From Myceligenerans indicum (GTDB taxonomy: Bacteria; Actinomycetota; Actinomycetes; Actinomycetales; Cellulomonadaceae), in assembly GCF_016742955.1 (NCBI RefSeq), contig NZ_JABBYC010000049.1, positions 1 to 33,352 of the forward strand: a stretch of DNA of 33,352 bases, read 5' to 3'. Made by a program: the position numbers and the translations under genes. Below are positions 8,320 to 16,264 of this stretch, piece after piece. Below the pieces are notes generated by a model. That model made no database searches and was not told the DNA's origin. It saw only the letters and a program-made list of their open reading frames with translations. Position 1 is the first letter of the stretch; each line of letters starts with the position of its first letter.

Positions 8320-9129
8320 ATGGCGGACGCACCGGTGTTCCCCGGCGGGACCTCGGTCTCCCACCTGCGCGTGTACGACTGGTCCGCGCCGGACGCGCCG
8401 GGCGGCTCCGGCACCCCGCACTTCCACACGACGTCGACCGAGGCCTACGTGGTGCTCGGCGGGCGCGGGCGGGTCGAGACGCTCGGGCCCGACGGATACG
8501 CCACGCACGACCTGGCGCCTGGCCGGATCGTGTGGTTCTCGCCCGGTGTCATCCACCGGGCTGTGAACGACGGAGACCTGGAGGTCCTGGTCGTCATGTC
8601 GAACGCCGGCCTGCCCGAGGCGGGGGACGCGGTGATGACCTTTCCGCCGCAGGTCCTGGCCACTCCCGATGCGTACCGCGCGGCGGCGGGCCTGCCGGAG
8701 CCGTCGGGTGCCGGTGCCGGCGGCATGGCTGATGACCTGGCCGAGGACGCGCCGGTGGCCGCGGCTGCGCGAGCGCGCCGGGATCTCGCGCTGGAGGGGT
8801 ACGTGGCGCTGCGCGACGCGGTCTCCTCGAACGGGCCGGAGGCGCTCGAGCCGTTGTACGCGGCCGCGGCCCGCCTGGTCGGCGACCGCGCGCGGCAATG
8901 GCGTCGGCTGTGGACGACGACGGTCGCCCGTGCCGCCTCCGACACCGACCGCGCACTCGACGCGCTGGCGGGCACCGGGCTCGACGCCCCGCGGCCGGAG
9001 GACGGCGAACAGGCAGGGACGGGCGCCGTCGGGCACCTGATGCGCGGGGCCGTGGCGGTCGCCGACGCGCGTCCCGGCCCCCGCCGGTACGGCATGTGCG
9101 GGCGGCTCCGCGTCTGGACGACGCGCTGA
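8320..9129 (+). CDS. Cupin-domain protein with helical C-terminal extension
   Basis: The first about 115 residues of 269 form a cupin: PHFHTTSTEAYVVLGGRGRVETL carries the HxH and E of motif 1, and PGRIVWFSPGVIHRAVN supplies the motif 2 histidine. The rest is Ala/Arg-rich and probably helical, ending in YGMCGRLRVW. AAGGAAGG precedes the ATG by 8 nt. The gene follows DUF6807 by 50 nt and is likely the third gene of that operon. Single-domain cupins in sugar clusters can be epimerases, isomerases or sugar sensors; nothing here decides between them. Confidence 0.8.
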   Translation: MADAPVFPGGTSVSHLRVYDWSAPDAPGGSGTPHFHTTSTEAYVVLGGRGRVETLGPDGYATHDLAPGRIVWFSPGVIHRAVNDGDLEVLVVMSNAGLPEAGDAVMTFPPQVLATPDAYRAAAGLPEPSGAGAGGMADDLAEDAPVAAAARARRDLALEGYVALRDAVSSNGPEALEPLYAAAARLVGDRARQWRRLWTTTVARAASDTDRALDALAGTGLDAPRPEDGEQAGTGAVGHLMRGAVAVADARPGPRRYGMCGRLRVWTTR

Positions 9130-9229
9130 CCTGGGTCCGAGGGGTGCGCCGCCCCGGCTGACCCGCCATCCTGCCCATCCGCTGGCAGGTTTGTCACCAA
9201 ATCTTTATCAAAAACAGGCTCGTCAGGTA

Positions 9230-9245
9230 TGGACAGCGCTTGCCA
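9230..9245. promoter_or_regulatory. LacI-type operator upstream of the sugar ABC operon (site 1)
   Basis: TGGACAGCGCTTGCCA has TGG/CCA ends and a palindromic AGCGCT core. It matches the palindrome upstream of the oxidoreductase operon at 13 of 16 positions, so the two operons may share a regulator that is not encoded in the window. Confidence 0.55.
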
Positions 9246-9251
9246 GCCGTG

Positions 9252-9265
9252 TTGTATCGTTTCAA
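9252..9265. promoter_or_regulatory. Putative rhamnose-regulon operator upstream of the ABC operon (site 2)
   Basis: TTGTATCGTTTCAA differs at one base from TTGAATCGTTTCAA upstream of the rhamnose isomerase, and is close to TTGAACCGTTTCAC between the second LacI gene and the mutarotase. It lies only 6 bp after site 1, so the importer may answer to two repressors. Confidence 0.62.
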
Positions 9266-9307
9266 TTCCTGCGGATCGGAGGAAGGTTCCGCATTCGAGA
9301 CGAACCT

Positions 9308-9329
9308 CCGGGGTCAGTGCTGACCCCGG
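9308..9329 (+). promoter_or_regulatory. Perfect 10-bp inverted repeat just before the ABC operon's RBS
   Basis: The arm CCGGGGTCAG is followed by TG and then its exact complement. It ends 7 nt before the AAGGAGG of the solute-binding protein. It could be a hairpin in the leader RNA that tunes translation or stability, or an additional protein-binding palindrome. The stem does not include the RBS. Confidence 0.6.
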
Positions 9330-9347
9330 GTGAGCAAGGAGGCTCCA

Positions 9348-10688
9348 ATGAGGATCGACCGCACGGCTGCCGCCAGCCGGCCCGTACGCACCGCGGCGGC
9401 CGGGATCGCACTCGCGTCGGCGTCGGCGCTCGCGCTCACGGCCTGCTCCGGAGGAAGCAGCGCCGGCGCGGGCTTCTCCGACGAACTCGACCCCGACGAG
9501 GAGATCTCCCTCTCCCTCGCATGGTGGGGCGACGACGACCGCGCCAACAAGTACGAGGAAGCGGTCGCCGGCTTTGAGAAGCAGCACCCGAACATCTCCG
9601 TCGACACGAGCTGGATCGCGTATCCCGACTACTGGCCGGCACGCAACACGGAGGCCGCCAGCGGCTCCCTGCCGGACGTCATGCAGATGGACCTGTCCTA
9701 CCTGCGGCAGTACGGCGGGACCGGCCAGCTCGCCGATCTCTCCGCAGCGTTCGACACCACCCTCGACGTCTCCGGGCTCGACGAGCAGCTCCTCACGGCC
9801 GGCGCGATCGACGGCGCCCAGTACGGGATCCCGACGAGCACCAACACCCTCGCCCTGTTCTACAACGCCGACGTGCTCGACGAGATCGGCGTCGAACCGC
9901 CCGCCGAGGGGTACACCTGGGACGACTACGCGGCATTCGTCGACGAGGTCGAGAAGGCCGGTGCCGGGCAGGACCCCGCGATCTACGGCACCGCCGACTA
10001 CACCGGCACCTTCTGGTTCTTCTGCCAGTGGCTGATCCAGCAGGGCGTCGAGCCGTTCACCGACGACGGCGGACTCGGCTTCACGCAGGACCAGATGGCC
10101 GAGTTCCTCGAGCTCGGCAGCGACGCGCGCGACTCCGGCGTCTTCTACCCCATCGAGAAGACCAAGCAGATCGAGCCGCTCGGCGGGTTCACGGTCAGCG
10201 AGGCCGCCTCCGAGATGAGCTGGGACAACTTCCTCGCCGGGTACGTCGCCGAGACCGGGCAGGACATCCGGATGCTGCCCATGCCCGCCGGGGACAACGG
10301 CCCGCAGATGTTCTGGAAGCCGTCGATGCTGCTGTCGGCGTCGGCAGGCACCGAACACCCGGCCGCCGCCGCCGCGCTGATCGACTACCTCATCAACGAC
10401 CCCGAGGTCGGCACGATCTTCGGCACCAGCAAGGGCAACCCGGCCGTCGCCGCACAGCGCGACGCGATGGACGTCGAGCCCGGCTCGGTCGACGAGAAGG
10501 TGGTCACGTTCGAGGAGGACGTCGCCGGCCTGGTGACCGAGCCCGCCCCCATCCCGGTCGAGGGCTTCGGCGCCATCGAGGCCGAGTACAAGCGTCTCGG
10601 GGAGGAACTCGCCTACGGCAACATCGGCGTCGACGAGTTCGTCACCCAGTGGTTCGCCTTCGCCGAGAGCAACGTCGGCCAGTCGTGA
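9348..10688 (+). CDS. Sugar ABC transporter substrate-binding lipoprotein (YesO-like)
   Basis: A 446-aa family 1 extracellular solute-binding protein. A basic N-terminus and hydrophobic stretch end in the lipobox LALTACSGG with lipidated Cys33. The mature part has LSLAWWGDDDRANKYEEAV, DVMQMDLSYLRQY, GIPTSTNTLALFYNADVL and FWKPSMLLSASAGTEHP, typical of oligosaccharide binders. The ATG at 9348 has AAGGAGG 4 nt upstream; the in-frame GTG at 9330 has no good RBS. It starts a four-gene operon with two permeases and a YesL-like protein. Neighbouring PL11 and GH42 enzymes and the rhamnose-type operator suggest rhamnogalacturonan oligosaccharides as ligand, which is inference. Confidence 0.92.
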   Translation: MRIDRTAAASRPVRTAAAGIALASASALALTACSGGSSAGAGFSDELDPDEEISLSLAWWGDDDRANKYEEAVAGFEKQHPNISVDTSWIAYPDYWPARNTEAASGSLPDVMQMDLSYLRQYGGTGQLADLSAAFDTTLDVSGLDEQLLTAGAIDGAQYGIPTSTNTLALFYNADVLDEIGVEPPAEGYTWDDYAAFVDEVEKAGAGQDPAIYGTADYTGTFWFFCQWLIQQGVEPFTDDGGLGFTQDQMAEFLELGSDARDSGVFYPIEKTKQIEPLGGFTVSEAASEMSWDNFLAGYVAETGQDIRMLPMPAGDNGPQMFWKPSMLLSASAGTEHPAAAAALIDYLINDPEVGTIFGTSKGNPAVAAQRDAMDVEPGSVDEKVVTFEEDVAGLVTEPAPIPVEGFGAIEAEYKRLGEELAYGNIGVDEFVTQWFAFAESNVGQS

Positions 10689-11638
10689 GCGCCGCCACCG
10701 CCGCCGCGCCCGCTCGCGCCGCCGCGCGCCCGGAGCCCCGCCGCTCCGGCGCGCGGCGCCGCGCGGACGTCGCCGCCGGCTACACGTTCCTCAGCCCCTG
10801 GCTGCTCGGCTTCGTCCTGCTGACGGCCGGGCCCATGCTGGCCTCGCTCTACCTGGCGTTCACCGACTACGACCTGTTCCGTCCGCCCACCTGGATCGGA
10901 CTGGACAACTTCACCGCGATGTTCTCCGACGCGCGATACCTCAAGTCGGCTCAGGTCACGTCGCTGTACGTGTTCATCGGGACGCCCGTCAAGCTCGCCT
11001 CCGCCCTCGCCGTCGCGATGCTGCTCAACATGAAGTTCTCCGGCCAGGGCGGGTACCGGTCGGCCTTCTACGTGCCGTCCCTCGTGGGCGCCAGCGTCTC
11101 GGTGGCGATCGTCTGGAAGGCGATGTTCATCGACGACGGCGTCGTCGACCGCATCCAGCAGACGGTGGGCGCCCCCGCCGGCGGCTGGGTCGGCAACCCC
11201 GACATGACCATCCCCATGATGATCCTGCTGGCCGTCTGGCAGTTCGGCGCACCGATGGTCATCTTCCTCGCCGGGCTCAAGCAGATCCCCGCCGAACTGT
11301 ACGAGGCGGCGTCCATGGACGGCGCCGGCCCGCTGCGCAAGTTCTGGAACATCACGCTGCCGATGCTCTCGCCCGTGCTGTTCTTCAACCTGCTGCTGGA
11401 GACCATCCACTCGTTCCAGGTCTTCGCCTCGGCGTTCATCATCTCCGGCGGCACCGGGGGCCCCGCCGACTCCACGAACTTCTACACGCTCTACCTGTAC
11501 ACCAAGGGCTTCGTCCAGTTCGACATGGGCTACGCCTCCGCCATGGCGTGGGTGCTGGTGCTCGTCGTGGGCGTCATCACCGCACTGATGTTCCGCACCT
11601 CCCGCGCCTGGGTGCACTACTCGGGGGAGGAGAACTGA
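10685..11638 (+). CDS. Sugar ABC transporter permease (MalF/YesP-like)
   Basis: The 317-aa inner-membrane permease starts at GTG 10685, overlapping the binding-protein stop (GTGA), so it is translationally coupled. After an Ala/Arg-rich cytoplasmic N-terminus it has about six hydrophobic segments, beginning with TFLSPWLLGFVLLTAGPMLASLY. The ATPase-contact EAA loop reads ELYEAASMDGAGPLRKFWNITLPML, split by the usual glycine. It should pair with the next permease. No ATP-binding subunit is encoded here, so a shared ATPase elsewhere (MsiK/MsmX type) is likely required. Confidence 0.93.
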   Translation: MSAATAAAPARAAARPEPRRSGARRRADVAAGYTFLSPWLLGFVLLTAGPMLASLYLAFTDYDLFRPPTWIGLDNFTAMFSDARYLKSAQVTSLYVFIGTPVKLASALAVAMLLNMKFSGQGGYRSAFYVPSLVGASVSVAIVWKAMFIDDGVVDRIQQTVGAPAGGWVGNPDMTIPMMILLAVWQFGAPMVIFLAGLKQIPAELYEAASMDGAGPLRKFWNITLPMLSPVLFFNLLLETIHSFQVFASAFIISGGTGGPADSTNFYTLYLYTKGFVQFDMGYASAMAWVLVLVVGVITALMFRTSRAWVHYSGEEN

Positions 11639-12681
11639 TGAGAACCGAACCGAACCCGGGGGCGACCGCCGAGGCGACCGCCGGGACGCGTCCCGAGCCC
11701 ACCGCCCGGCCGCACTCCCGCCCGGCCGCGAGGACGACCACCGGGCCCAGCGAGGAGGCCGCTGCCGAGCCGGTCACCGGACCGGTTGCCCTCCGCGCGG
11801 GCCACATCCCCGGACACGCCGCCGTCCGGCGTCGCCGCACCCCGCCGAGCCGCCTGGCCAAGGCCGTCGCCTTCCACGTGGTCGCCCTCGGACTCCTGGT
11901 CGTGGTGCTCTACCCGGCCGCATGGATGGTGCTGTCCGCGTTCAAGCCGAGCAACGACATCATCGGCAACATCGACCTGATCCCCGACACCTGGACCGTC
12001 TCGAACTTCGCCACCGCGTTCGGCGGCATCGGCGGCGTCTCGTTCTGGAGCTTCTTCTGGAACTCGACCCTGCTGGGCGTGCTCAGCGTGATCGGCGTGG
12101 TCCTGTCCGCGACGGTATCCGCCTACGCGTTCGCCCGAGTCACCTTCCCCGGCCGCCGCGTCTTCTTCGGGATCATGATCGCCACACTCCTGCTGCCCAC
12201 CCACGTGGTGATCATCCCGCAGTACATCATGTTCAACTCCGCGGGCCTGGTGAACACCTACGTACCGCTGCTGGCCGGAAAGTTCCTCGCCGCCGAGGCC
12301 TTCTTCGTGTTCCTCATGGTCCAGTTCATGCGCAACCTGCCCCGCGAACTGGACGAGGCCGCACGCATCGACGGGGCCGGGCACTTCCGCATCTTCCGGT
12401 CCATCATGCTGCCGCTGATGCGCCCCGCGATCATCACCAGCTCGATCTTCGCGTTCATCTGGTCCTGGAACGACTTCCTCGGCCCGCTGCTCTACCTCAA
12501 GAAGCCCAGCCTCTACACGCTCCCCATCGCGCTGCGCGCCTACGTGGACCAGACCTCCGTGTCCGACTACGGCGCCCAGATGGCCATGGCCGTCCTCGCG
12601 CTGGTCCCCGTGATCCTCTTCTTCGTCATCTTCCAGCGGTACCTCGTCGAAGGCGTCGCCACGCAAGGACTGAAGGGCTGA
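11638..12681 (+). CDS. Sugar ABC transporter permease (MalG/YesQ-like)
   Basis: A 347-aa permease whose ATG shares one base with the upstream stop (TGATG), after GGGGGAGGAG. The first 75 or so residues are a Pro/Ala/Thr/Arg-rich hydrophilic extension not expected in MalG-type permeases, which are usually about 280 aa. The core begins at LAKAVAFHVVALGLLVVVLYPAAWMVLSAFKPS. The EAA loop is ELDEAARIDGAGHFRIFRSIMLPLM. It should form the transmembrane channel with the preceding permease. Confidence 0.93.
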   Translation: MRTEPNPGATAEATAGTRPEPTARPHSRPAARTTTGPSEEAAAEPVTGPVALRAGHIPGHAAVRRRRTPPSRLAKAVAFHVVALGLLVVVLYPAAWMVLSAFKPSNDIIGNIDLIPDTWTVSNFATAFGGIGGVSFWSFFWNSTLLGVLSVIGVVLSATVSAYAFARVTFPGRRVFFGIMIATLLLPTHVVIIPQYIMFNSAGLVNTYVPLLAGKFLAAEAFFVFLMVQFMRNLPRELDEAARIDGAGHFRIFRSIMLPLMRPAIITSSIFAFIWSWNDFLGPLLYLKKPSLYTLPIALRAYVDQTSVSDYGAQMAMAVLALVPVILFFVIFQRYLVEGVATQGLKG

Positions 12682-12683
12682 CC

Positions 12684-13379
12684 ATGACCACCTCCACCCA
12701 CGCACCGCCGCCCCGCTCCACCCGCACCTTCGCCGACACGTTCGCGCTGCTCGCCGAGTGCCTGCTCGTCGGCATCTACGTCCTCGTCGCGAGCCTCCCG
12801 GTGGTCACCCTTCCGGCGGCGCTCGCGGCAGGTACCGCTCACCTGCGCCGGCACCTGGCCGGGCGGGGCACGGACATCGGGCGATTCGCCCGTGACTGGT
12901 GGGATGCCGTGCGTGCCCTGTGGCTCCTCGGCGTGGCCGGCGTCGTCCTGGCGGCGGTTCTCGGCGTGAACGCGCAGATCGCGGCGTCGGGCATGCTGCC
13001 GGGAGGTGCGGCGGTGCGCGGGGCGAGCCTCGCCGCCGGCGCGGTCGCGGCCGTCGTCGTCCTCCGGACGGCGGGGGCCTGGCCGCGGCTCGGCGACGGC
13101 GCGTGGGGCACCGCCCGTGGACTGGTCGCGGGCGGGATGCGAGACGCCGGGAAGGATCCGGCGGGATCCCTCCTGCTGCTCGTGGCACTGGGCCTGTGCG
13201 GGCTCCTGGTCTGGATGCTCACCCCGCTGATCGCCGTCGTCGGCGGCCTGCTCTGCCTGGCCGTCGTCGCCGTCGAGGCCCGCGCCGGAACCCGGCCACG
13301 GCGGGCGGCCGGAGGTGAGACCACTCGCACGGGCGTCCCCGCAGGACGGCCACCTGGTTCCGCGTCTCCTGAGGCGTAG
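12684..13379 (+). CDS. DUF624 (YesL-like) membrane protein
   Basis: The 231-aa protein has four or five hydrophobic segments, starting FALLAECLLVGIYVLVASLPVVTLPAALAAG. It belongs by pattern and position to the DUF624/YesL family, which accompanies oligosaccharide ABC transporters. In B. subtilis YesL stands beside the rhamnogalacturonan importer YesOPQ. The ATG is 2 nt after the permease stop, so it is the operon's last gene. Its biochemical role is unknown. Confidence 0.82.
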   Translation: MTTSTHAPPPRSTRTFADTFALLAECLLVGIYVLVASLPVVTLPAALAAGTAHLRRHLAGRGTDIGRFARDWWDAVRALWLLGVAGVVLAAVLGVNAQIAASGMLPGGAAVRGASLAAGAVAAVVVLRTAGAWPRLGDGAWGTARGLVAGGMRDAGKDPAGSLLLLVALGLCGLLVWMLTPLIAVVGGLLCLAVVAVEARAGTRPRRAAGGETTRTGVPAGRPPGSASPEA

Positions 13380-13392
13380 CAGGGCCTGCCTC

Positions 13393-13454
13393 CGCCCGAG
13401 GCGCCGCCCGACCGGTCGGCCTGCGCCCGAGGCACCACCTGACCGCTCGGCCCG
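13393..13454. repeat. Two imperfect 31-bp direct repeats
   Basis: Units at 13393-13423 and 13424-13454 both start CGCCCGAGGC and end with a CGGCC-type tail, differing at a few positions. They lie between the YesL-like gene and the rhamnogalacturonan lyase. They may belong to the lyase upstream region or be part of the small tandem duplications seen elsewhere in the window. Confidence 0.55.
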
Positions 13455-13571
13455 CGTGATGCCGCGCCGGCACGTGCAGGCCGCGAGTCGCCTGGCCGCG
13501 GCCCGTCCGCGCCGCTGCCCGGTCGAGCGGTCCCAGAGTTCACACCACCCCGACAGGCAAGGAGTACAACG

Positions 13572-16040
13572 ATGTCATCCTCGTCCAACAGGGCAGGGGC
13601 AGCGGCAGCGGCCGGGATCGCCCTGGTCGTCACCGCGGCGGCCCTGCCCGCCCAGGCGGCTCCGCCGTCCTACCCGCCCATGTCCGTGCAGGAGTCGGCC
13701 GGATCGGTCTTGTCCGGTTCGACGTCGTCGGGTCTGTCCCTGTCCGGCTCGTCCGGCCTGGCGCCGTCCGGCCTGGCGTCGTCCGGCCTGGCCGCGGCCC
13801 GGTCTTCCTGGCCGGGGCGCCACGGAGGCGGAGGGCCGGGCGCGCCCCGGGACGGCGCCACCCTCGAAGACCTGGACCGCGGGCTGGTCGCGGCCGCGAC
13901 CAGCGAGGGCGTGTTCCTGAGCTGGCGGTTGCTCGGCACCGAGGTCACGGGCGCCACCGACGCCGGCATGACCGGCCCCCGCTTCGCCGTCTACCGCGAC
14001 GGCCGGCGGATCGCCACGGTCGCCGACTCCACCAACTACGTCGACGCCGGTGGCACGGCGGACAGTCGGTACGTCGTCCGGCCCCTGAGCGGCGACGGCC
14101 CCTCCGGCACGGCCCGTCCCTGGGCCGACGACTACCTGGACATCCCGCTGAACCGCCCCGCCGACGGCGTCACCCCCGCCGGGGAGGAGTACACCTACAG
14201 CGCCAACGACGCGTCGGTCGCGGACCTCGACGGTGACGGCGACTACGAGATCGTCGTGAAGTGGTACCCGTCCAACTCCAAGGACGTCTCACAGAAGGGC
14301 TATACCGGGAACACCTACTTCGACGCGTACACGCTGGACGGCACCCAGCTCTGGCGTATCGACATGGGCGTCAACGTCCGCTCCGGGGCGCACTACGCGC
14401 AGTTCCCCGTGTACGACTTCGACGGTGACGGCTCGGCGGAACTCATGATCAAGACCGCGCCGGGGACGACGGTCACCCGGTACCGCCACGGCCGCCAGGG
14501 ACCGACGTCGTACATCGGCATCCCCCGCGACGACCGGCGCGCGGGCGTGCGGAACACGGACGACTACCGCTTCTCCGCCGACGACTACGCCGAGTACCTG
14601 ACCGGCGTACTCGCCGGCTGGTCGGAGCGGGAGGAGGTGACCAGCGGCCGGTGGCCGGCCACGCTGGAGGAGGCCTGGGGCATCGAACCGCGCTGGGACT
14701 ACCCCCTGTCCGACGACGACGCGCACGCCGCGGCCGACTACTTCATCGACGTCTACGCGCCCTCCCGCTCCGGACGCAACGAACTTCGGAAGTTCGAGGG
14801 CTTCGTCATCACCGGCCCGGAGTACCTCACGGTGTTCGACGGCGCCACCGGCCGCGACCTGCAGACCATCGACTACAAGCCGGGCCGCGGCGACGACGGT
14901 CTGCTGTGGGGCGACTACGCGATGAGCCGGATCGAGCCGGCCAACCGGGTCGACCGCTTCCTGTCGGGTGTCGCCTACCTGGGAGGTCCCGAGCAGAACG
15001 CCAGCGCGATCTTCGCGCGCGGGTACTACACGCGGACCACGCTCGTGGCCTACGACTGGGACGGGCGGCGCCTGCACGAGCGCTGGTACGCCGACTCCGG
15101 TCACGCGCCCATGTCGAACCCGTTCAACGACAGCCCGCACGGCGTCGAGGGGACGTCCGAGGAGTGGGGGACACTGACGACCCAGGGCTTCCACTCGCTG
15201 TCGGCGGCCGACGTCGACGGGGACGGGCGGCAGGAGATCGTGTACGGTTCCGCGACGCTCGACGACGACGGCTCCCTGCTGTACTCCTCCTACGACACGA
15301 TGCCGGAGGGGTCCGCCGATCCCGGCGCTTGGGCGAAGCTCGGCCACGGCGACGCGATGGCCGTGACCGACATCGACCCGTCGCGGCCGGGCCTGGAGAT
15401 CTGGACCTGCCACGAAGGTGGCGTCTGGGCGCCGTACGGCCAGGCGATGCGCGACGCCGCGACCGGCGAGGTGCTGTTCGGGACCTACTCCGGCCGGGAC
15501 ACGGGACGGTCCATGATCGGTGACGTCCACCCGGAGGTGCCCGGCATCGAGGTGTGGGCGTCGATGCCCGACGGGACGCTCGGATCGGGGACGTTGTCCG
15601 CATCCGGAGAGGTTGTCTCGTCCGAGACGATGGGCACCAACGCGTCGGTGCGCTGGGCCGGTGACGGCTCCACGCAGATCCTCGACGGCGGCGTCGGCGC
15701 CACGCCGCGGATCGTGGACCGGGAGCGCGGGACGCTGCGCACCCTGGACGGGACGCTGACCAACAACTACACCAAGGGCAACGCGTCGCTCGTCGCGGAC
15801 GTGCTGGGTGACTGGCGTGAGGAGGTGCTGGTGCGCTCCGAGGACTCGTCGGCGCTGCGGCTGTACCTGTCCACGGAGGTCTCCGACGTGAAGCTGTACA
15901 CGCTGATGCACGACCCGCAGTACCGGGTCGAGGTGGCGCGTCAGCAGACCACCTACAACCAGCCGTCGTACCCGAGCTTCTACCTGGCGACGGACACGGA
16001 CTGGACCACGGTCCCGCTGCCGCCGAACGCCGTGGGCTGA
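13572..16040 (+). CDS. Secreted rhamnogalacturonan lyase, PL11 family
   Basis: The 822-aa enzyme should cleave the rhamnose-galacturonate backbone of rhamnogalacturonan I by beta-elimination outside the cell. A Sec signal peptide ends near AALPAQA-A. A low-complexity Ser/Gly/Leu stretch follows (about residues 40-75; SGLAP, SGLAS, SGLAA units of 15 bp). The PL11 core then starts at DLDRGLVAAATSEGVFLSWRL. Ca2+-binding DxDGDG motifs occur near residues 217 (DLDGDGDYE), 281 (DFDGDGSAE) and 547 (DVDGDGRQE), as in the YesW/YesX beta-propellers. AAGGAG lies before the ATG. It stands between the importer operon and GH42. No operator of the three types found here is evident upstream. Confidence 0.93.
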   Translation: MSSSSNRAGAAAAAGIALVVTAAALPAQAAPPSYPPMSVQESAGSVLSGSTSSGLSLSGSSGLAPSGLASSGLAAARSSWPGRHGGGGPGAPRDGATLEDLDRGLVAAATSEGVFLSWRLLGTEVTGATDAGMTGPRFAVYRDGRRIATVADSTNYVDAGGTADSRYVVRPLSGDGPSGTARPWADDYLDIPLNRPADGVTPAGEEYTYSANDASVADLDGDGDYEIVVKWYPSNSKDVSQKGYTGNTYFDAYTLDGTQLWRIDMGVNVRSGAHYAQFPVYDFDGDGSAELMIKTAPGTTVTRYRHGRQGPTSYIGIPRDDRRAGVRNTDDYRFSADDYAEYLTGVLAGWSEREEVTSGRWPATLEEAWGIEPRWDYPLSDDDAHAAADYFIDVYAPSRSGRNELRKFEGFVITGPEYLTVFDGATGRDLQTIDYKPGRGDDGLLWGDYAMSRIEPANRVDRFLSGVAYLGGPEQNASAIFARGYYTRTTLVAYDWDGRRLHERWYADSGHAPMSNPFNDSPHGVEGTSEEWGTLTTQGFHSLSAADVDGDGRQEIVYGSATLDDDGSLLYSSYDTMPEGSADPGAWAKLGHGDAMAVTDIDPSRPGLEIWTCHEGGVWAPYGQAMRDAATGEVLFGTYSGRDTGRSMIGDVHPEVPGIEVWASMPDGTLGSGTLSASGEVVSSETMGTNASVRWAGDGSTQILDGGVGATPRIVDRERGTLRTLDGTLTNNYTKGNASLVADVLGDWREEVLVRSEDSSALRLYLSTEVSDVKLYTLMHDPQYRVEVARQQTTYNQPSYPSFYLATDTDWTTVPLPPNAVG

Positions 16041-16125
16041 GCCGGTCATCGTCCCGGGCGGCGGCGGTCGTCCGGGGTATCCGGGTCGGCATCCTGGCCC
16101 CGGACATCGGCCCGCCGCCGTGGCC

Positions 16126-16191
16126 GTGGTCGGGGGTTTGGCGTGTGGTCGGTCAAGTGATTGACCGACCACACGCCAAACCCCCGACCAC
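16126..16191. repeat. Dispersed long palindrome with GTGA loop, copy 1
   Basis: Arms of 31 bp (16126-16156 and 16161-16191) pair perfectly around the loop GTGA. The arm begins GTGGTCGGGGGTTTGGCG. It lies 86 nt after the lyase stop and 74 nt before the GH42 start. Near-identical copies occur at 26687-26760 and 32330-32399. It may act as a terminator for the lyase or be a REP-like dispersed element; no T-tract follows on either strand. Confidence 0.92.
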
Positions 16192-16264
16192 AGCCACCCG
16201 CTCGGTCTCTTGCACGCCCGTGACCGCCGTGAGGCATCACCCGAACCGACGACAGGATCCATCC

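Noticed and set aside
8700..9129. Frameshift in the cupin gene creating an unrelated C-terminus
   Set aside because: The C-terminal part keeps a plausible helical composition with a GMCGRL ending, and no alternative frame continues the cupin domain.
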